From JBEKIK01 sp050013075 (GTDB lineage: Bacteria; Planctomycetota; Planctomycetia; Pirellulales; Thermoguttaceae), in NCBI GenBank assembly GCA_050013075.1, contig JBEKFZ010000014.1, positions 1 through 60,447 on the forward strand: 60,447 bases of DNA, given 5' to 3'. Each line of letters starts with the position of its first letter. The first letter of the stretch is position 1. Shown here piece by piece: positions 35,010 through 44,290 of the stretch. A program made the position numbers and the translations under genes. The notes under the pieces are model-generated. The model was given only the letters and a program-made list of their open reading frames with translations. It was not told the DNA's origin and searched no databases.

Positions 35010-37640
35010 TTATTCCGCCATTGTTTCAATCACTTCCAGAACGCGGCGGCGGATTTCGTCCAGGCGGCGGTCGTCTTCGATCTTGCGGTTGTTTTGATCG
35101 GTCACGTAGAACACGTCGACCACCTGGTCCAGGTATGTGCCGATTTTCGCCCGGGCCACGGACAGACCCAGTTCAAAAAGCGTGCGGGTAACGGCGTACA
35201 AAAGCCCGGTGCGGTCGTGGGCGAAGATGTCGAGAATGGTGTAGGAGTCGGATGTGCTGTTGTCGGCGTTTACGCGGGTTTGCACGCCCGGGACTTTTAT
35301 GGGACGGCGTCCGCTTACGTTCCAGGTGCGGCGGAAGGTGGGCGGTTTGCCGCCGGGCGATTTCAGCGATTGGACCAGCGCCTGTTGGATCTGTTGGATG
35401 CGGTCGGGGGGCGGTTGGCCGGCGAAATCCGGATCGTGGACCCAAAAGCGGTCCAGCACCAATCCGTCGGCCAGGGTGTGTATCTGCGCCGAACGGATCG
35501 CCAGCCCTCGGCTCGTCAGAGCGCCGGTGAGCTTGTGGAAGATGCCGGGAGCGATTTGTTCGGACGTGGCGATGGTGTATTGGCAGGTGTTGGTTTCCGC
35601 GATGTATTGTCCCACGGCGATAACCTCGTCTTTTGCCAGTTGCTTTAGCAGGCGGAGATCGGCGGCGGCCTGCCGGGGCGAGGCGGCATTGAGATATTCG
35701 GGAGTCAAGGCTTCGATATGGCATTTGTACCAGGGATCATCTTTTTCCGGGCCCAGCCACGCCCGAACGGCCTCGCGCCGCGTTCGCCGCAGTTCATCGA
35801 GCACGGTGGCCGGGCTGTCGCCGGCCAGTTGTTGCATGGTCCGATGGTAAAGATCGGTGATGATTTCCGCTTTCCAGCCGTCCCAGACGTCCGGGCCTAC
35901 CGCGCCCAGGTCGGACGCGGTCATAACGTAAAGCATTTGCAGCAAATCTGGCGAGCCTACCTGCACGGCCAGATCGACCGCAAGCTGCTCGTCGGCCGTA
36001 TCGCGATGAAACGCCAGGTGGTTCATCAACTCGTGCTTGTGGACCAGGAATCGCAGGGCCTCGGTATCGTGGGCGTTAAGGCCCAGGCGATGCGCCGTTG
36101 AAATGGCGATCGCAACGCCGGTCTCCAGATGATCTTCCAAATGACCTTTGCCCAGATCGTGCAGCAAAAGTGCCAGATGCAGCACGTATTTTTGCCGCAT
36201 GTGCCGGTACACGCGTCCCAGTGGGCCGGGATCGGACCACAGATCGGCGGCGAAATCGACCGCCCGCAAGCAGTGTTCATCCACGGTGTACTTGTGATAC
36301 AGATTGAATTGCAAAAGCCCCCGGGCGCGGGCGAAGTCGGGGATGAAACGCTCCAACAAACCGGCGTCGTGCAGATCGTGAAGCAAAGGCCCCAGCCGGG
36401 CTGGATGATTCAACAAGGAAAGGAAATGGCGGCAGGCCTCGGGCGGAGGTATGGAGTCGGGTAAGCGGATTGTCTCGCGGAGGATGATTTCCCAGGTTTC
36501 CGGGGTGACGGGCTTGTTGTAAAGGTTGGCCAAATCGACGAAGTGGATGAGGGCCGTCAGATCCCGGCCGATGGCTTGCGCCCGGCGGCGGCCGGCAGTC
36601 AGGCCGGCCGGCCCGACGCGGATGCCCTCCTCGACGCGATGTCCGAAGAGCACGGCACTCAGCCGGCCCAGTATTTCGCGGGTTTTGGCCCGGGCGGCCA
36701 AACGCGCGGCTATGTGGCTGACCGCCTTGGTGTGGCGGAAATAATCGCGCATGAATCGTTCGACTGGGAGCAAGCCGCCTACCTGCCGATACCCGCGGGT
36801 CTCGGCGATGCGGAGCTGTTCTGCGCGGTTTAGCACCTCGGCCGCTGAAGCGGCGTGAAAATGCAACTCGTTGCGCAGGCGCAAGAGAAACTCCAGCGCG
36901 GCCTTAAGCGCGCTTAGGTCTTCTTCAATCAGGATTCCCTGTCGGGCCAATGCGTCAAAGTCGGCGGTATCATAGCGGAGAAAACCGATCCATCGTATGA
37001 ATTGGACATCGCGCAAAGCGCCGCTGGAACGCTTGACGTCCGGCTCCAGCAGGAACACGGTGTCGCCGAAGCGGAGGCGTTCTTCCTGCCGGGATCGTTC
37101 GATTTGGGCGATCAACAGCCGCCTACGGCGGTTGACCTGCCTGCGGAACAACCGCCGGAAACGCTGAAACAAGTTCTTATTGCCGGCCAACAACCGCGTT
37201 TGCACCAGGGAAGTGCAGGTATCCGGATCGCTCATGGCCTGGCGGCAGGTTTGTTCCGGGGTGCGAACGCCGTGACCGAGGATCAACCCGGCGTCGAATA
37301 CGTCGCGCAACAGCCGCTCGGCAAATGGCGCCACGCGCGTGCCAAGACCCAAGGGGTAAAGCACTTGCAGGTCCACGTCGCTGAATGGGGCCACCTCGCG
37401 CCGGCCATAACCGCCGTTTGCCACCAAGGCGATTTTTGTGAGCAAACCGTCGGGGCCCGCCTCGTTTAAATCGACCAAGGCCTCCCGGATCAGGTCGAGC
37501 AACACGGCATCGCGCAAATCGGCGATCCTTGCGCACAACTCCGCGCCGCGGCATCCATCCTGATGCAGGCGTTTGAATTCTTCGTACCCCTGGGCCAACC
37601 GTGCCTTGGCTGCGACAACGTTGGCCCGTATGGAAGACAT
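35010..37640 (-). CDS. glnD: GlnD, bifunctional PII uridylyltransferase/uridylyl-removing enzyme
   Basis: GlnD adds UMP to PII (GlnB) when glutamine is low and removes it when glutamine is high. The 876 residues contain the nucleotidyltransferase site GGYGRRE (76-82) with Asp88 and Asp90 of SDVDL, the helical GlnD PII-UTase region, an HD domain (LLLHDLGKGHLEDHL, near residue 490) for the uridylyl-removing activity, and two C-terminal ACT domains (ALTSRGLAIRSAQIHTLADG and HDRTGLLYAVTRTLFELGLS) for glutamine sensing. Together with glnB (198 bp upstream) and amtB on the same strand it completes a nitrogen control unit. The gap to glnB is filled with repeat filler. Confidence 0.96.
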   Translation of the reverse strand: MSSIRANVVAAKARLAQGYEEFKRLHQDGCRGAELCARIADLRDAVLLDLIREALVDLNEAGPDGLLTKIALVANGGYGRREVAPFSDVDLQVLYPLGLGTRVAPFAERLLRDVFDAGLILGHGVRTPEQTCRQAMSDPDTCTSLVQTRLLAGNKNLFQRFRRLFRRQVNRRRRLLIAQIERSRQEERLRFGDTVFLLEPDVKRSSGALRDVQFIRWIGFLRYDTADFDALARQGILIEEDLSALKAALEFLLRLRNELHFHAASAAEVLNRAEQLRIAETRGYRQVGGLLPVERFMRDYFRHTKAVSHIAARLAARAKTREILGRLSAVLFGHRVEEGIRVGPAGLTAGRRRAQAIGRDLTALIHFVDLANLYNKPVTPETWEIILRETIRLPDSIPPPEACRHFLSLLNHPARLGPLLHDLHDAGLLERFIPDFARARGLLQFNLYHKYTVDEHCLRAVDFAADLWSDPGPLGRVYRHMRQKYVLHLALLLHDLGKGHLEDHLETGVAIAISTAHRLGLNAHDTEALRFLVHKHELMNHLAFHRDTADEQLAVDLAVQVGSPDLLQMLYVMTASDLGAVGPDVWDGWKAEIITDLYHRTMQQLAGDSPATVLDELRRTRREAVRAWLGPEKDDPWYKCHIEALTPEYLNAASPRQAAADLRLLKQLAKDEVIAVGQYIAETNTCQYTIATSEQIAPGIFHKLTGALTSRGLAIRSAQIHTLADGLVLDRFWVHDPDFAGQPPPDRIQQIQQALVQSLKSPGGKPPTFRRTWNVSGRRPIKVPGVQTRVNADNSTSDSYTILDIFAHDRTGLLYAVTRTLFELGLSVARAKIGTYLDQVVDVFYVTDQNNRKIEDDRRLDEIRRRVLEVIETMAE

Positions 37641-37837
37641 ATGTGAGGGGCGAGGGGTCAGGGGCCAGGGGTTAGGGAAATGACGAAGTACGAAAAACGA
37701 ATGACGGAAAGAATGTCAAAATCCTAATTACGAATAAATAAAGAATGCCGAAACAGCAAGGACTAATGACGAATTGTTTTTCTTCGTCATCAGACATTAG
37801 TGCTTCGTCATTCTTTCTAATCCCCAAACCCTTCTTT

Positions 37838-38176
37838 TCAAATTGCGCTTTCGCCGGTTTCGCCGGTACGGATGCGGACGACCTCGGCTAGGTCGGACAC
37901 GAACATCTTGCCGTCGCCGACCTGTCCGGTCTGGGCGGAACGCATGATCGTATCCAGAACGAGTTGCAGTTTTGAATCAGGCACAACCAACTCGATTTTG
38001 ATTTTGGGGACGAAATCGACTTGATATTCGGTGCCGCGGTACATTTCGGTGTGCCCTTTTTGGCGGCCGAAACCGCGAACCTCGGTAATCGTCATGCCGG
38101 CAATGCCTTGCTCGCTCAGGGCGTTTTTCACGTCCTCGAGCTTAAAATGCCGAATGATCGCTTCCACCTTTTTCAT
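37838..38176 (-). CDS. glnB: PII nitrogen regulatory protein
   Basis: PII binds ATP/ADP and 2-oxoglutarate and reports nitrogen state. The 112 residues are normal, beginning MKKVEAIIRHFKLEDVKNAL. Tyr51 in the T-loop (MYRGTEYQVDF) is the site uridylylated by GlnD, and the C-terminal TGQVGDGKMFVSDL is the nucleotide-binding B-loop. Start ATG 38176 with AAGGAGT 6 nt upstream. It lies between amtB (216 bp upstream) and glnD, which suggests GlnK-type function: PII blocking AmtB when ammonium is plentiful. Naming as glnB or glnK is a matter of convention. Confidence 0.96.
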   Translation of the reverse strand: MKKVEAIIRHFKLEDVKNALSEQGIAGMTITEVRGFGRQKGHTEMYRGTEYQVDFVPKIKIELVVPDSKLQLVLDTIMRSAQTGQVGDGKMFVSDLAEVVRIRTGETGESAI

Positions 38177-38391
38177 CGGACAACTCCTTGAATCGCGCCG
38201 TCAACATCGGCGGGTTATAGACTACTTTATTCTATCAAGTTTACCATTAAAACAAAGGCGAGTTTTTCGAGTTCATATAGGGGATAATACGCTAAAAACT
38301 TCGATACAAGACTCTATCCCGTTCACTTTAGTGGTCAGTAAACTGACCTCCCCTATTTTTTCCCAATCTCAAATCCCAAATCTTTAATCCC

Positions 38392-39837
38392 TTATATAAA
38401 TATATACCCTTCTTCGCCGTGTTGACTGGTGTCCAGGCCCTCGATTTCATCGGCCCTGGATACACGCAATCCCATGACGGCGTCGAGTACCTTAAGGATC
38501 ACAAACGTGGCTACAATGGCCAAAACCCAAGTCACTGCCACGGCGATAATCTGGGAGATCAGGACCGGACCGCCTTCCAGCAAGCCCAAGGGCTTGCCAT
38601 CGGTAAACGCACCAGTGGCCCGGGTGGCAAAGACCCCGGTGAGTAAAGCTCCCAGCGTGCCGCCTACTCCGTGTACGCCGAAAACGTCGAGCGAATCATC
38701 ATAACCAAACAGGGATTTCAGCTTGGTGCAGGCCAGATAACATACAATTCCGACGGCCACGCCCATAATCAATGCCGACATTGGGGTGACAAAGCCCGAA
38801 GCGGGCGTAACGCACACCAAACCTGCCACAACGCCTGAACATGCACCCAGGACGGTGGGTTTGCCGCGGAAAATCCATTCCATGCCGGCCCAAGTCAAAC
38901 CGGCCGCCGCGGCGGCAAAATGGGTGGCACAAAAAGCACTCGCGGCCAGTCCATTGGCTGCCAACGCACTGCCTGCATTGAAACCGAACCAGCCGACCCA
39001 CAACATCGTGGCCCCGATTGCGGTATATGTCAGGTTATGCGGGGGCATGGGTTCGCTGCCGTAGCCCAAACGTTTTCCCAACAACAGGGCACAGATCAAT
39101 GCCGATACCCCGGAACTGATATGGACCACGGTTCCGCCGGCGAAATCCAGGGCCCCGCCGGCGGATATTCCGGCATTGTCGCTTCCGTACATAAGGATTC
39201 CGCCGCCCCATACCCAATGGCATAATGGGCAGTAAACGATGGTGCCCCAAAGGATCATAAACACGACCATCGTGCTGAATTTCATGCGTTCGGCAAATGC
39301 CCCGCAGATCAAGGCCGGCGTAATAACGAAAAACATCCCTTGGAACAGCATGTGCGTCAGCCTGGGGATGGAATAGAGCGGATGCAGGGGGATTACCGAT
39401 TTGCCATCGGTCCACTCGGCCGAAACGCCTTTCATGAATACGTGATCGAGATTGCCGATCCATTTAGGGGGCGACTTGGCGGCATCACCGCCGAAGCCCA
39501 GCGTATATCCCCATAAAGCCCAAATCACGGTCAACAGGCACATCAAAAACACGCATTGCATCATTACGCTAAGAACATTCTTTTTTCGCACCAGTCCACA
39601 ATAAAAAAGGGCCAGGCCCGGGCCGGTCATCATCAGGACCAACGCAGAACTTGTGAGCATCCAGGCATTATCGCCGCGGTCGAGCGTGGGGGGGGTAATT
39701 TCAGGGGGTGAGGGAGTTTGGACTTGGGGAGCTGAAACATCGTCAGCGGAATATGCAATCGAAACGTCCCCTGAAAGAAAAAGGCTTGCAAAAACGACGA
39801 TCAATGAAAACACGAAAAGATTGATAGACTGTTTCAT
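38392..39837 (-). CDS. amtB: Ammonium transporter AmtB
   Basis: AmtB is a trimeric inner-membrane ammonium channel controlled by PII. The N-terminal signal-like segment (MKQSINLFVFSLIVVFASLF, cleavage near AYSADD) and a Pro-rich linker precede 11 membrane segments, with GPGLALFYCGLVRKKNVLS, FGMFFVITPAL-type TM5 and FDFAGGTVVHISSGVSAL-like motifs (here GALDFAGGTVVHISSGVSAL), and a C-terminal DEIEGLDTSQHGEEGY that contacts PII. ATG 39837 is preferred over an upstream ATG because GAGGT lies 7 nt before it and it begins a clean signal peptide. 481 residues, normal. A sigma-54-type promoter lies 52-68 bp upstream. Confidence 0.95.
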   Translation of the reverse strand: MKQSINLFVFSLIVVFASLFLSGDVSIAYSADDVSAPQVQTPSPPEITPPTLDRGDNAWMLTSSALVLMMTGPGLALFYCGLVRKKNVLSVMMQCVFLMCLLTVIWALWGYTLGFGGDAAKSPPKWIGNLDHVFMKGVSAEWTDGKSVIPLHPLYSIPRLTHMLFQGMFFVITPALICGAFAERMKFSTMVVFMILWGTIVYCPLCHWVWGGGILMYGSDNAGISAGGALDFAGGTVVHISSGVSALICALLLGKRLGYGSEPMPPHNLTYTAIGATMLWVGWFGFNAGSALAANGLAASAFCATHFAAAAAGLTWAGMEWIFRGKPTVLGACSGVVAGLVCVTPASGFVTPMSALIMGVAVGIVCYLACTKLKSLFGYDDSLDVFGVHGVGGTLGALLTGVFATRATGAFTDGKPLGLLEGGPVLISQIIAVAVTWVLAIVATFVILKVLDAVMGLRVSRADEIEGLDTSQHGEEGYIFI

Positions 39838-39888
39838 ACTAACCTCATCAGCGAAAAAGAGTTTCCTGGCACAGTTTTGCAAACAAGT

Positions 39889-39905
39889 AGCAATTTATAT
39901 GCCAA
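39889..39905 (-). promoter_or_regulatory. Candidate sigma-54 promoter upstream of amtB
   Basis: The minus strand reads TTGGCATATAAATTGCT. It matches the -24/-12 pattern (TTGGCA...TTGCT) with exactly 10 nt between the conserved GG and GC. The predicted start, about 12 nt beyond the -12 box, falls near 39878, giving a 40-nt leader before the amtB ATG. Sigma-54 with NtrC control is standard for amtB in many bacteria. No NtrC binding site was identified upstream. Confidence 0.6.
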
Positions 39906-40069
39906 TTAAGGCATCAGATAATTGCATAAAACTCGTAAGATGTTGCAAACAGATAGGCTGTGAGATTTTTTTACGACTAAACTACTAAGTTTTCCACCAT
40001 GTATTGCTTAAATGATAGGCATTTAATGTTCAAATAATGGGCATCTAAGAGTGAAAACCGATTTTTTAA

Positions 40070-40618
40070 TTAAGTTTTCTTCCAAGGCACATCGGCAACG
40101 CCGGCTTGGGCATTAGATAGCCGCGCAAGAACGAATAATAAATCGCTTAAACGATTTATGTATGCTAACAGGTCCGCTGAAACAGCCTGCTTATCGACCT
40201 GGATAAATGCCGCCAAATGTCGCTCCGCCCGGCGGCATATCGTCCTGGCAACATGAAACATTGCCGCTGAGCGGACTCCGCCCGGCAAAATAAACCCTTT
40301 CAGGGGCTGTAACTTGGCGTCATATTGATCGATAGTTGCTTCGATCGCTTGAATATGCCCTTTTGCGATCCTCTGGCAGGGCGATTCGGCCGATGGGGCC
40401 GAGGCCAGTTCGGTCCCGGCACAAAACAACTCATTCTGCAATCGTTCCAAAAGCCGGTCGATCTCTTCAGGCAATCGTTCGATACGTAGAAGTCCGAGTG
40501 CGGCACTGAGTTCATCGAGAGTTCCAATGGCGTCCATGCACGACGAATTCTTCCGCACCCGAACGCCGTGGAGCAAGTCTGTTTCGCCCATGTCGCCGCG
40601 GCGAGTGTAGATTTTCAT
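40070..40618 (-). CDS. ATP:cob(I)alamin adenosyltransferase (PduO/MMAB type)
   Basis: The enzyme forms adenosylcobalamin from cob(I)alamin and ATP. The 182 residues show the N-terminal TRRGDMGETDL motif, DAIGTLDELSAALGLLR, ARTICRRAERHLAAF and YINRLSDLLFVLARLSN, all typical of the PduO/MMAB family five-helix bundle that works as a trimer. It starts at ATG 40618. It lies upstream of amtB on the same strand with a 233-bp gap, so a separate transcript is likely. No B12-dependent enzyme is in view. Confidence 0.93.
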   Translation of the reverse strand: MKIYTRRGDMGETDLLHGVRVRKNSSCMDAIGTLDELSAALGLLRIERLPEEIDRLLERLQNELFCAGTELASAPSAESPCQRIAKGHIQAIEATIDQYDAKLQPLKGFILPGGVRSAAMFHVARTICRRAERHLAAFIQVDKQAVSADLLAYINRLSDLLFVLARLSNAQAGVADVPWKKT

Positions 40619-40699
40619 GATTGTTCTCGGTTTACAGTTTACAGATTGTATTCTGTGTTCAATCCTACATCCTACATCCTACATCCTAATGTTTGAAAC

Positions 40700-41311
40700 C
40701 TATGAAAACGAATCCAGCATTTTCATTTGGATCAAATCTGCCAGGGATTTGGCCTTCATTTTTTGCATAAGCTTGGAGCGGCGGACTTCCACGGCGCGGA
40801 CGCTTAGGCATAAATCGGCGGCAATGGCCCTGTTTGATTTGCCCTCCATCAGCCGGTCCAGAACGTCGTACTCGCCGCGAGTGAGTTGTTCCAATCGGCG
40901 GTGGATTTTCGCTTGACGAGCCAATCGACGGCGGTTGGCGGCGCCCCACTTGAAGGCCTCTTGTATGGATTCCCAAAGCGCCTGATCGCGGCAGGGCTTT
41001 TTCAGGAAATTAAGCGCCCCTGCTCGCATCGCACGGACCACCGTGGGAACCTCTGCGTGCGCTGAGATCACTACCGCGGGAAGGCACACGGCCTGATTGT
41101 TGATGCGTTCCAGCAATTCCAAGCCGCTCATGCCGGGCAGGCGCACGTCCAACAGTAAACATCCCGATAGCATGGGATCGAAGACATCCAAGAATTCCAC
41201 CGCCGATTGAAAAGACATCGACTCCAACTCCATCGATCGCATCAAGGCAGTCAGCGCTTTACGGATGTCGGGATCGTCGTCGACAATGAAGACAGTCGAA
41301 CCATTATTCAA
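40700..41311 (-). CDS. FixJ/NarL-type response regulator
   Basis: A 203-residue two-domain regulator. The receiver has Asp11-Asp13 (VDDDPDI), phospho-accepting Asp55 in LLLDVRLPG, Ser83 in VISAHAE and Lys105 in FLKKP. The C-terminal LuxR-type helix-turn-helix is LTRGEYDVLDRLMEGKSNRA, with IAADLCLSVRAVEVRRSKLM. The FixJ-like architecture fits a partner sensor kinase, which is not visible here. The start is a TTG at 41311 supported by GGAGGG 8 nt upstream. An ATG start is not available in the right place. Confidence 0.85.
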   Translation of the reverse strand: MNNGSTVFIVDDDPDIRKALTALMRSMELESMSFQSAVEFLDVFDPMLSGCLLLDVRLPGMSGLELLERINNQAVCLPAVVISAHAEVPTVVRAMRAGALNFLKKPCRDQALWESIQEAFKWGAANRRRLARQAKIHRRLEQLTRGEYDVLDRLMEGKSNRAIAADLCLSVRAVEVRRSKLMQKMKAKSLADLIQMKMLDSFS

Positions 41312-41384
41312 GTATCCGCCCTCCGATAAGGGTTCAGTGATCGGGATTCAGTGGTCAGGGTTCAGTTGTCAGGATTCAGTATTA

Positions 41385-41497
41385 AGAGCTTATCCTAAAA
41401 CCGGTCGTCATTCTGAGCGAAGCGAAGAATCTAGCCTTTATTATCAAGATCCTTCGCTATGCTCAGGATGACAAAAATGGGTATTAGGATAGGCTCT
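41385..41497. repeat. MITE-like inverted repeat, family R7, copy 2
   Basis: 113 bp with ends AGAGCTTATCCTAAAA and ATTAGGATAGGCTCT. Internal arms TCATTCTGAGCGAAGCGAAG and CTTCGCTATGCTCAGGATGA match copy 1 (15634-15769) in mirror order. Lies between the response regulator and tRNA-Arg. Confidence 0.8.
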
Positions 41498-41545
41498 AAA
41501 TCTTTCACCTGAATTCTGAACCCTGACAACTGAACCCACAAAAAA

Positions 41546-41618
41546 TACCCCGGACAGGATTCGAACCTGTGACCACTGGTTTAGGAAACCAGTGCTCTAT
41601 CCCCTGAGCTACCGGGGC
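41546..41618 (-). tRNA. tRNA-Arg(CCT)
   Basis: A 73-nt tRNA. The acceptor stem GCCCCGG pairs with CCGGGGT (one G-U at the end), then discriminator A. The D-arm has GCTC/GAGC, the anticodon stem CTGGT/ACCAG holds loop TTCCTAA (anticodon CCT), and the T-arm is ACAGG-TTCGAAT-CCTGT. CCA is not encoded. An integrase gene starts 71 nt from its 5' end on the other strand. Confidence 0.95.
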
Positions 41619-41644
41619 GTAACTGCTTTATATCTAAAGGTTTA

Positions 41645-41672
41645 TTGACAGTGCCCGGAATGACGATATAAT
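41645..41672 (+). promoter_or_regulatory. Near-consensus sigma-70 promoter before the integrase
   Basis: TTGACA at 41645-41650 and TATAAT at 41667-41672 are both perfect hexamers with a 16-bp spacer. Transcription should begin near 41679. The start codon GTG at 41689 would then lie only about 10 nt downstream without a ribosome site, so the ATG at 41740 may be the real start. Confidence 0.65.
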
Positions 41673-41688
41673 AGTTTAGACAACTAAA

Positions 41689-42951
41689 GTGACACCTTTT
41701 CGATTTTTGGAACCAACTAACCCCCCGGGAACTGTGGCTATGGTAAAGCCTACCAAAACCGCCGAATCAAGCAAGCCTGCCAAGCCCCGGCCCGACTTCC
41801 CTTTGTTTCCTCACAATACGGGCCGATGGTGCAAAAAGGTTAAAGGGCGTTTCGTTTACTTTGGCAAAGTGGCCGACGATCCCCACGGCAATAAGGCCAT
41901 AGAGTTGTGGCTTGAACAAAGGGATGAACTTTTAGCCGGTCGAACCCCGCGAACTAAGCCCGGCGGGCTGACCTTGCGGGAACTGCTTGACCGCTACATG
42001 GTGAGCAAGAGGTGTCTGGTTGACACCTGCGAACTAAGCCCGCGCACGTTCGCCGAATTATATTCCACCTGCAAACGGATCGGCGATATTTTCGGTATCA
42101 ACCGTCTTGTTGACGATCTTGCCAGCGATGATTTTGAAAGGCTCCGCAAAGTCTTTGCCAAGACGTGGGGGCCGGTCCGCTTGGGGAATGAAATACAACG
42201 GGTTCGGAGCGTGTTCAAGTTTGGATACGAAGCGGGTTTGATCGACAAGCCCGTCCGGTTTGGGCCGACGTTCAAGAAGCCCAGCCGGAAAGTCTTGAGG
42301 CTGAACAGAGCGAAAAAAGGCCCGAAAATGTTTGATGCCGACGAATTACGGAAGATCATCGACGCTGCCGGCGTCCCCCTCAAGGCCATGATCCTGCTTG
42401 GAATAAATTGCGGATTCGGAAACAGCGATGTTTCAAACCTACTGATCAAGGCGGTTGATATGAAGGCCGGTTGGATCGACTTCGCAAGGCCGAAAACTGG
42501 CATTGCCCGGCGCTGTCCCCTCTGGCCGGAAACAGTAGCAGCTATCAAGGACGCCCTGGAAAAACGCCCAAAGCCCAAGGATAAGACCGATAACGGGCTG
42601 ATGTTCATTACAAAGTATGGCGGAAGGTGGTTCAGATTCACGATAGGCGAACCCGACGAGGAAAACGGCGGGGATCGGAAGATGTATCAAGATGATCCTG
42701 TCACAAAGGAATTTACCAAGATCATCAAGGAACTAAAAATCCATCGACCTGGCTTGGGCTTTTATAGTTTGCGACACACGTTTGAGACTGTGGCAGGTGA
42801 CAGCAAGGATCAAGTCGCCGTCGATCACATTATGGGGCACGCCAAAGAGGATATGGCGACCCTATACCGCGAGAAAATCGAGGATGCCCGGTTAGTTGCC
42901 GTAACGGATCACGTTCACAAATGGCTGTTTGAAAACGAGGAAACAACGTAA
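41689..42951 (+). CDS. Tyrosine recombinase/integrase, planctomycete type
   Basis: A 420-residue (GTG 41689) or 403-residue (ATG 41740) site-specific recombinase. The N-terminal SAM-like part covers residues about 95-200 (LTLRELLDRYM, FAELYSTCKRIG). In the catalytic domain, YSLRHTFET holds Arg II, HIMGH the His, and LYREKI the tyrosine. The first catalytic Arg is not where expected: the segment reads INCGFGNSDVSNL, with Asn at the usual Arg position. The conserved neighbour WIDFARPKTGIARRCPLWPET is a hallmark of planctomycete integrases. It lies next to tRNA-Arg, but no duplicated tRNA end was found. Downstream to 43250 there is no clear gene, only an imperfect inverted repeat. Confidence 0.88.
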   Translation: MTPFRFLEPTNPPGTVAMVKPTKTAESSKPAKPRPDFPLFPHNTGRWCKKVKGRFVYFGKVADDPHGNKAIELWLEQRDELLAGRTPRTKPGGLTLRELLDRYMVSKRCLVDTCELSPRTFAELYSTCKRIGDIFGINRLVDDLASDDFERLRKVFAKTWGPVRLGNEIQRVRSVFKFGYEAGLIDKPVRFGPTFKKPSRKVLRLNRAKKGPKMFDADELRKIIDAAGVPLKAMILLGINCGFGNSDVSNLLIKAVDMKAGWIDFARPKTGIARRCPLWPETVAAIKDALEKRPKPKDKTDNGLMFITKYGGRWFRFTIGEPDEENGGDRKMYQDDPVTKEFTKIIKELKIHRPGLGFYSLRHTFETVAGDSKDQVAVDHIMGHAKEDMATLYREKIEDARLVAVTDHVHKWLFENEETT

Positions 42952-43250
42952 ACTATTTATATGCCGGGAAGGCCGCGACGGCGGATGCAGGCCAGGCGGG
43001 ATTGATGTTACTCTACTTACCATCGTCCCCGCTTGGCCGACCTGCCCGAGTCTTCAGAAAAAGTGGGTGATAGAATTGATAGAATTCAGGGTGACGATGG
43101 TATCGGGCTGGAGGTTGCTATGTGTGTGAATGTGTGACGGGAAGCAAGGATATTGTCTTGCAGAAAATATCCCAACTCCGGCAACGTCGGTTAGTTACAC
43201 TCGGCACACCCCGGGCAGGCCCCCCACGCATTGGATGGGACCCATTGAGC

Positions 43251-44290
43251 TAGAGCGTAGTTCAAGTTGGTATAGCGTCTGGAGGAGATTTTTAAGATAA
43301 TTCAATCTAGTCAAGGAGGACTGGACATGAAAGCATATTCCATGGATTTGAGGGAGCGGGCGCTAGCGGATAGCGACGCAGGTATGGGGAGTGGATTGGT
43401 AGCGGAGAAATACGGAGTTTCTTCGTCTTGGGTGAGGCGATTGAAGCAGCGGCGCAGGGAAACTGGCCGAATTGCTCCTTTTTCACAACGACATGGGCCG
43501 CTTCCCAGGCTTAAAGGACATGAGGATAAATTGATGGCTCTTGTCCGCCGCCAGCCGGATGCCACGGTCAAAGAACTCAGTCGGCGTTTATCGATAAAAG
43601 TATCACGCCCGACCGTGCAGAAAATGCTTCAGCGATTACGGCTGACATATAAAAAAAGACACTGAGGGCCGCCGAGCAAGATCGTCCCGACGTTGCCAAG
43701 CGGCGGGCAACATGGCGTGCCGGCATGCCCCGGCTTGATCCGCGACGCCTGGTTTTTCTCGATGAAACTTGGGTAAAAACCAACATGGCGCGGCTTTGGG
43801 GACGGGCTCCTCGTGGAGAACGTCTGGTCCAGGCCGTACCGCACGGGCATTGGAAAACGACAACTGTGCTAATGGGCTTGCGTGCGGATGGGCCGTTTTC
43901 TCCCCTGGTCATAGACGGGGCAATCAACGGCGAGATGTTCCGTGCCTGGGTGAATCAACATCTGTGCAAAGCACTTCGCAGAGGTGAAATCGTTGTGCTG
44001 GACAATCTCTCGGCTCATAAAATCAGCGGAATCAAAGAAGCTCTGGAAAAAGTGGGCGTTCAACTGCGATACCTGCCTCCCTATTCCCCCGACTTCAATC
44101 CCATTGAAAATCTCTTTAGCAAATTTAAATGGTTGCTGCGCAGCGCTGCTAAACGCACCGTTAACACCTTGTGGAAGGCAGTGGGCCGACTGCTAAATCG
44201 ATTCCCTTCCAATGAATGCCTCAGATACATCCGCCACGCCGGATACGGGAAAAAACAGATAAACGCTACAGCATCTCGAACTCGGCTCTA
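43251..44290 (+). mobile_element. IS630-family insertion sequence, element 1
   Basis: About 1.04 kb. Ends begin TAGAGCGTAGTTCAAG (left) and, reversed, TAGAGCCGAGTTCGAG (right), 13 of 16 identical, with TA at both ends inside CTAG (43250-43253 and 44288-44291), the known IS630 target preference. It shares its right CTAG with a second IS630 element. Confidence 0.85.

Noticed and set aside
39867..39880. TGGCACAGTTTTGC on the plus strand as a sigma-54 promoter
   Set aside because: The GG to GC spacing is 9 and not 10, and it points away from amtB with no gene downstream on that strand. The minus-strand site at 39889-39905 fits better.
40070..40618. Cobalamin riboswitch upstream of the adenosyltransferase
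   Set aside because: The gap to the response regulator is only 81 bp and filled with CTACATCCTACATCCTA-type repeats. No B12-box-like sequence was seen.
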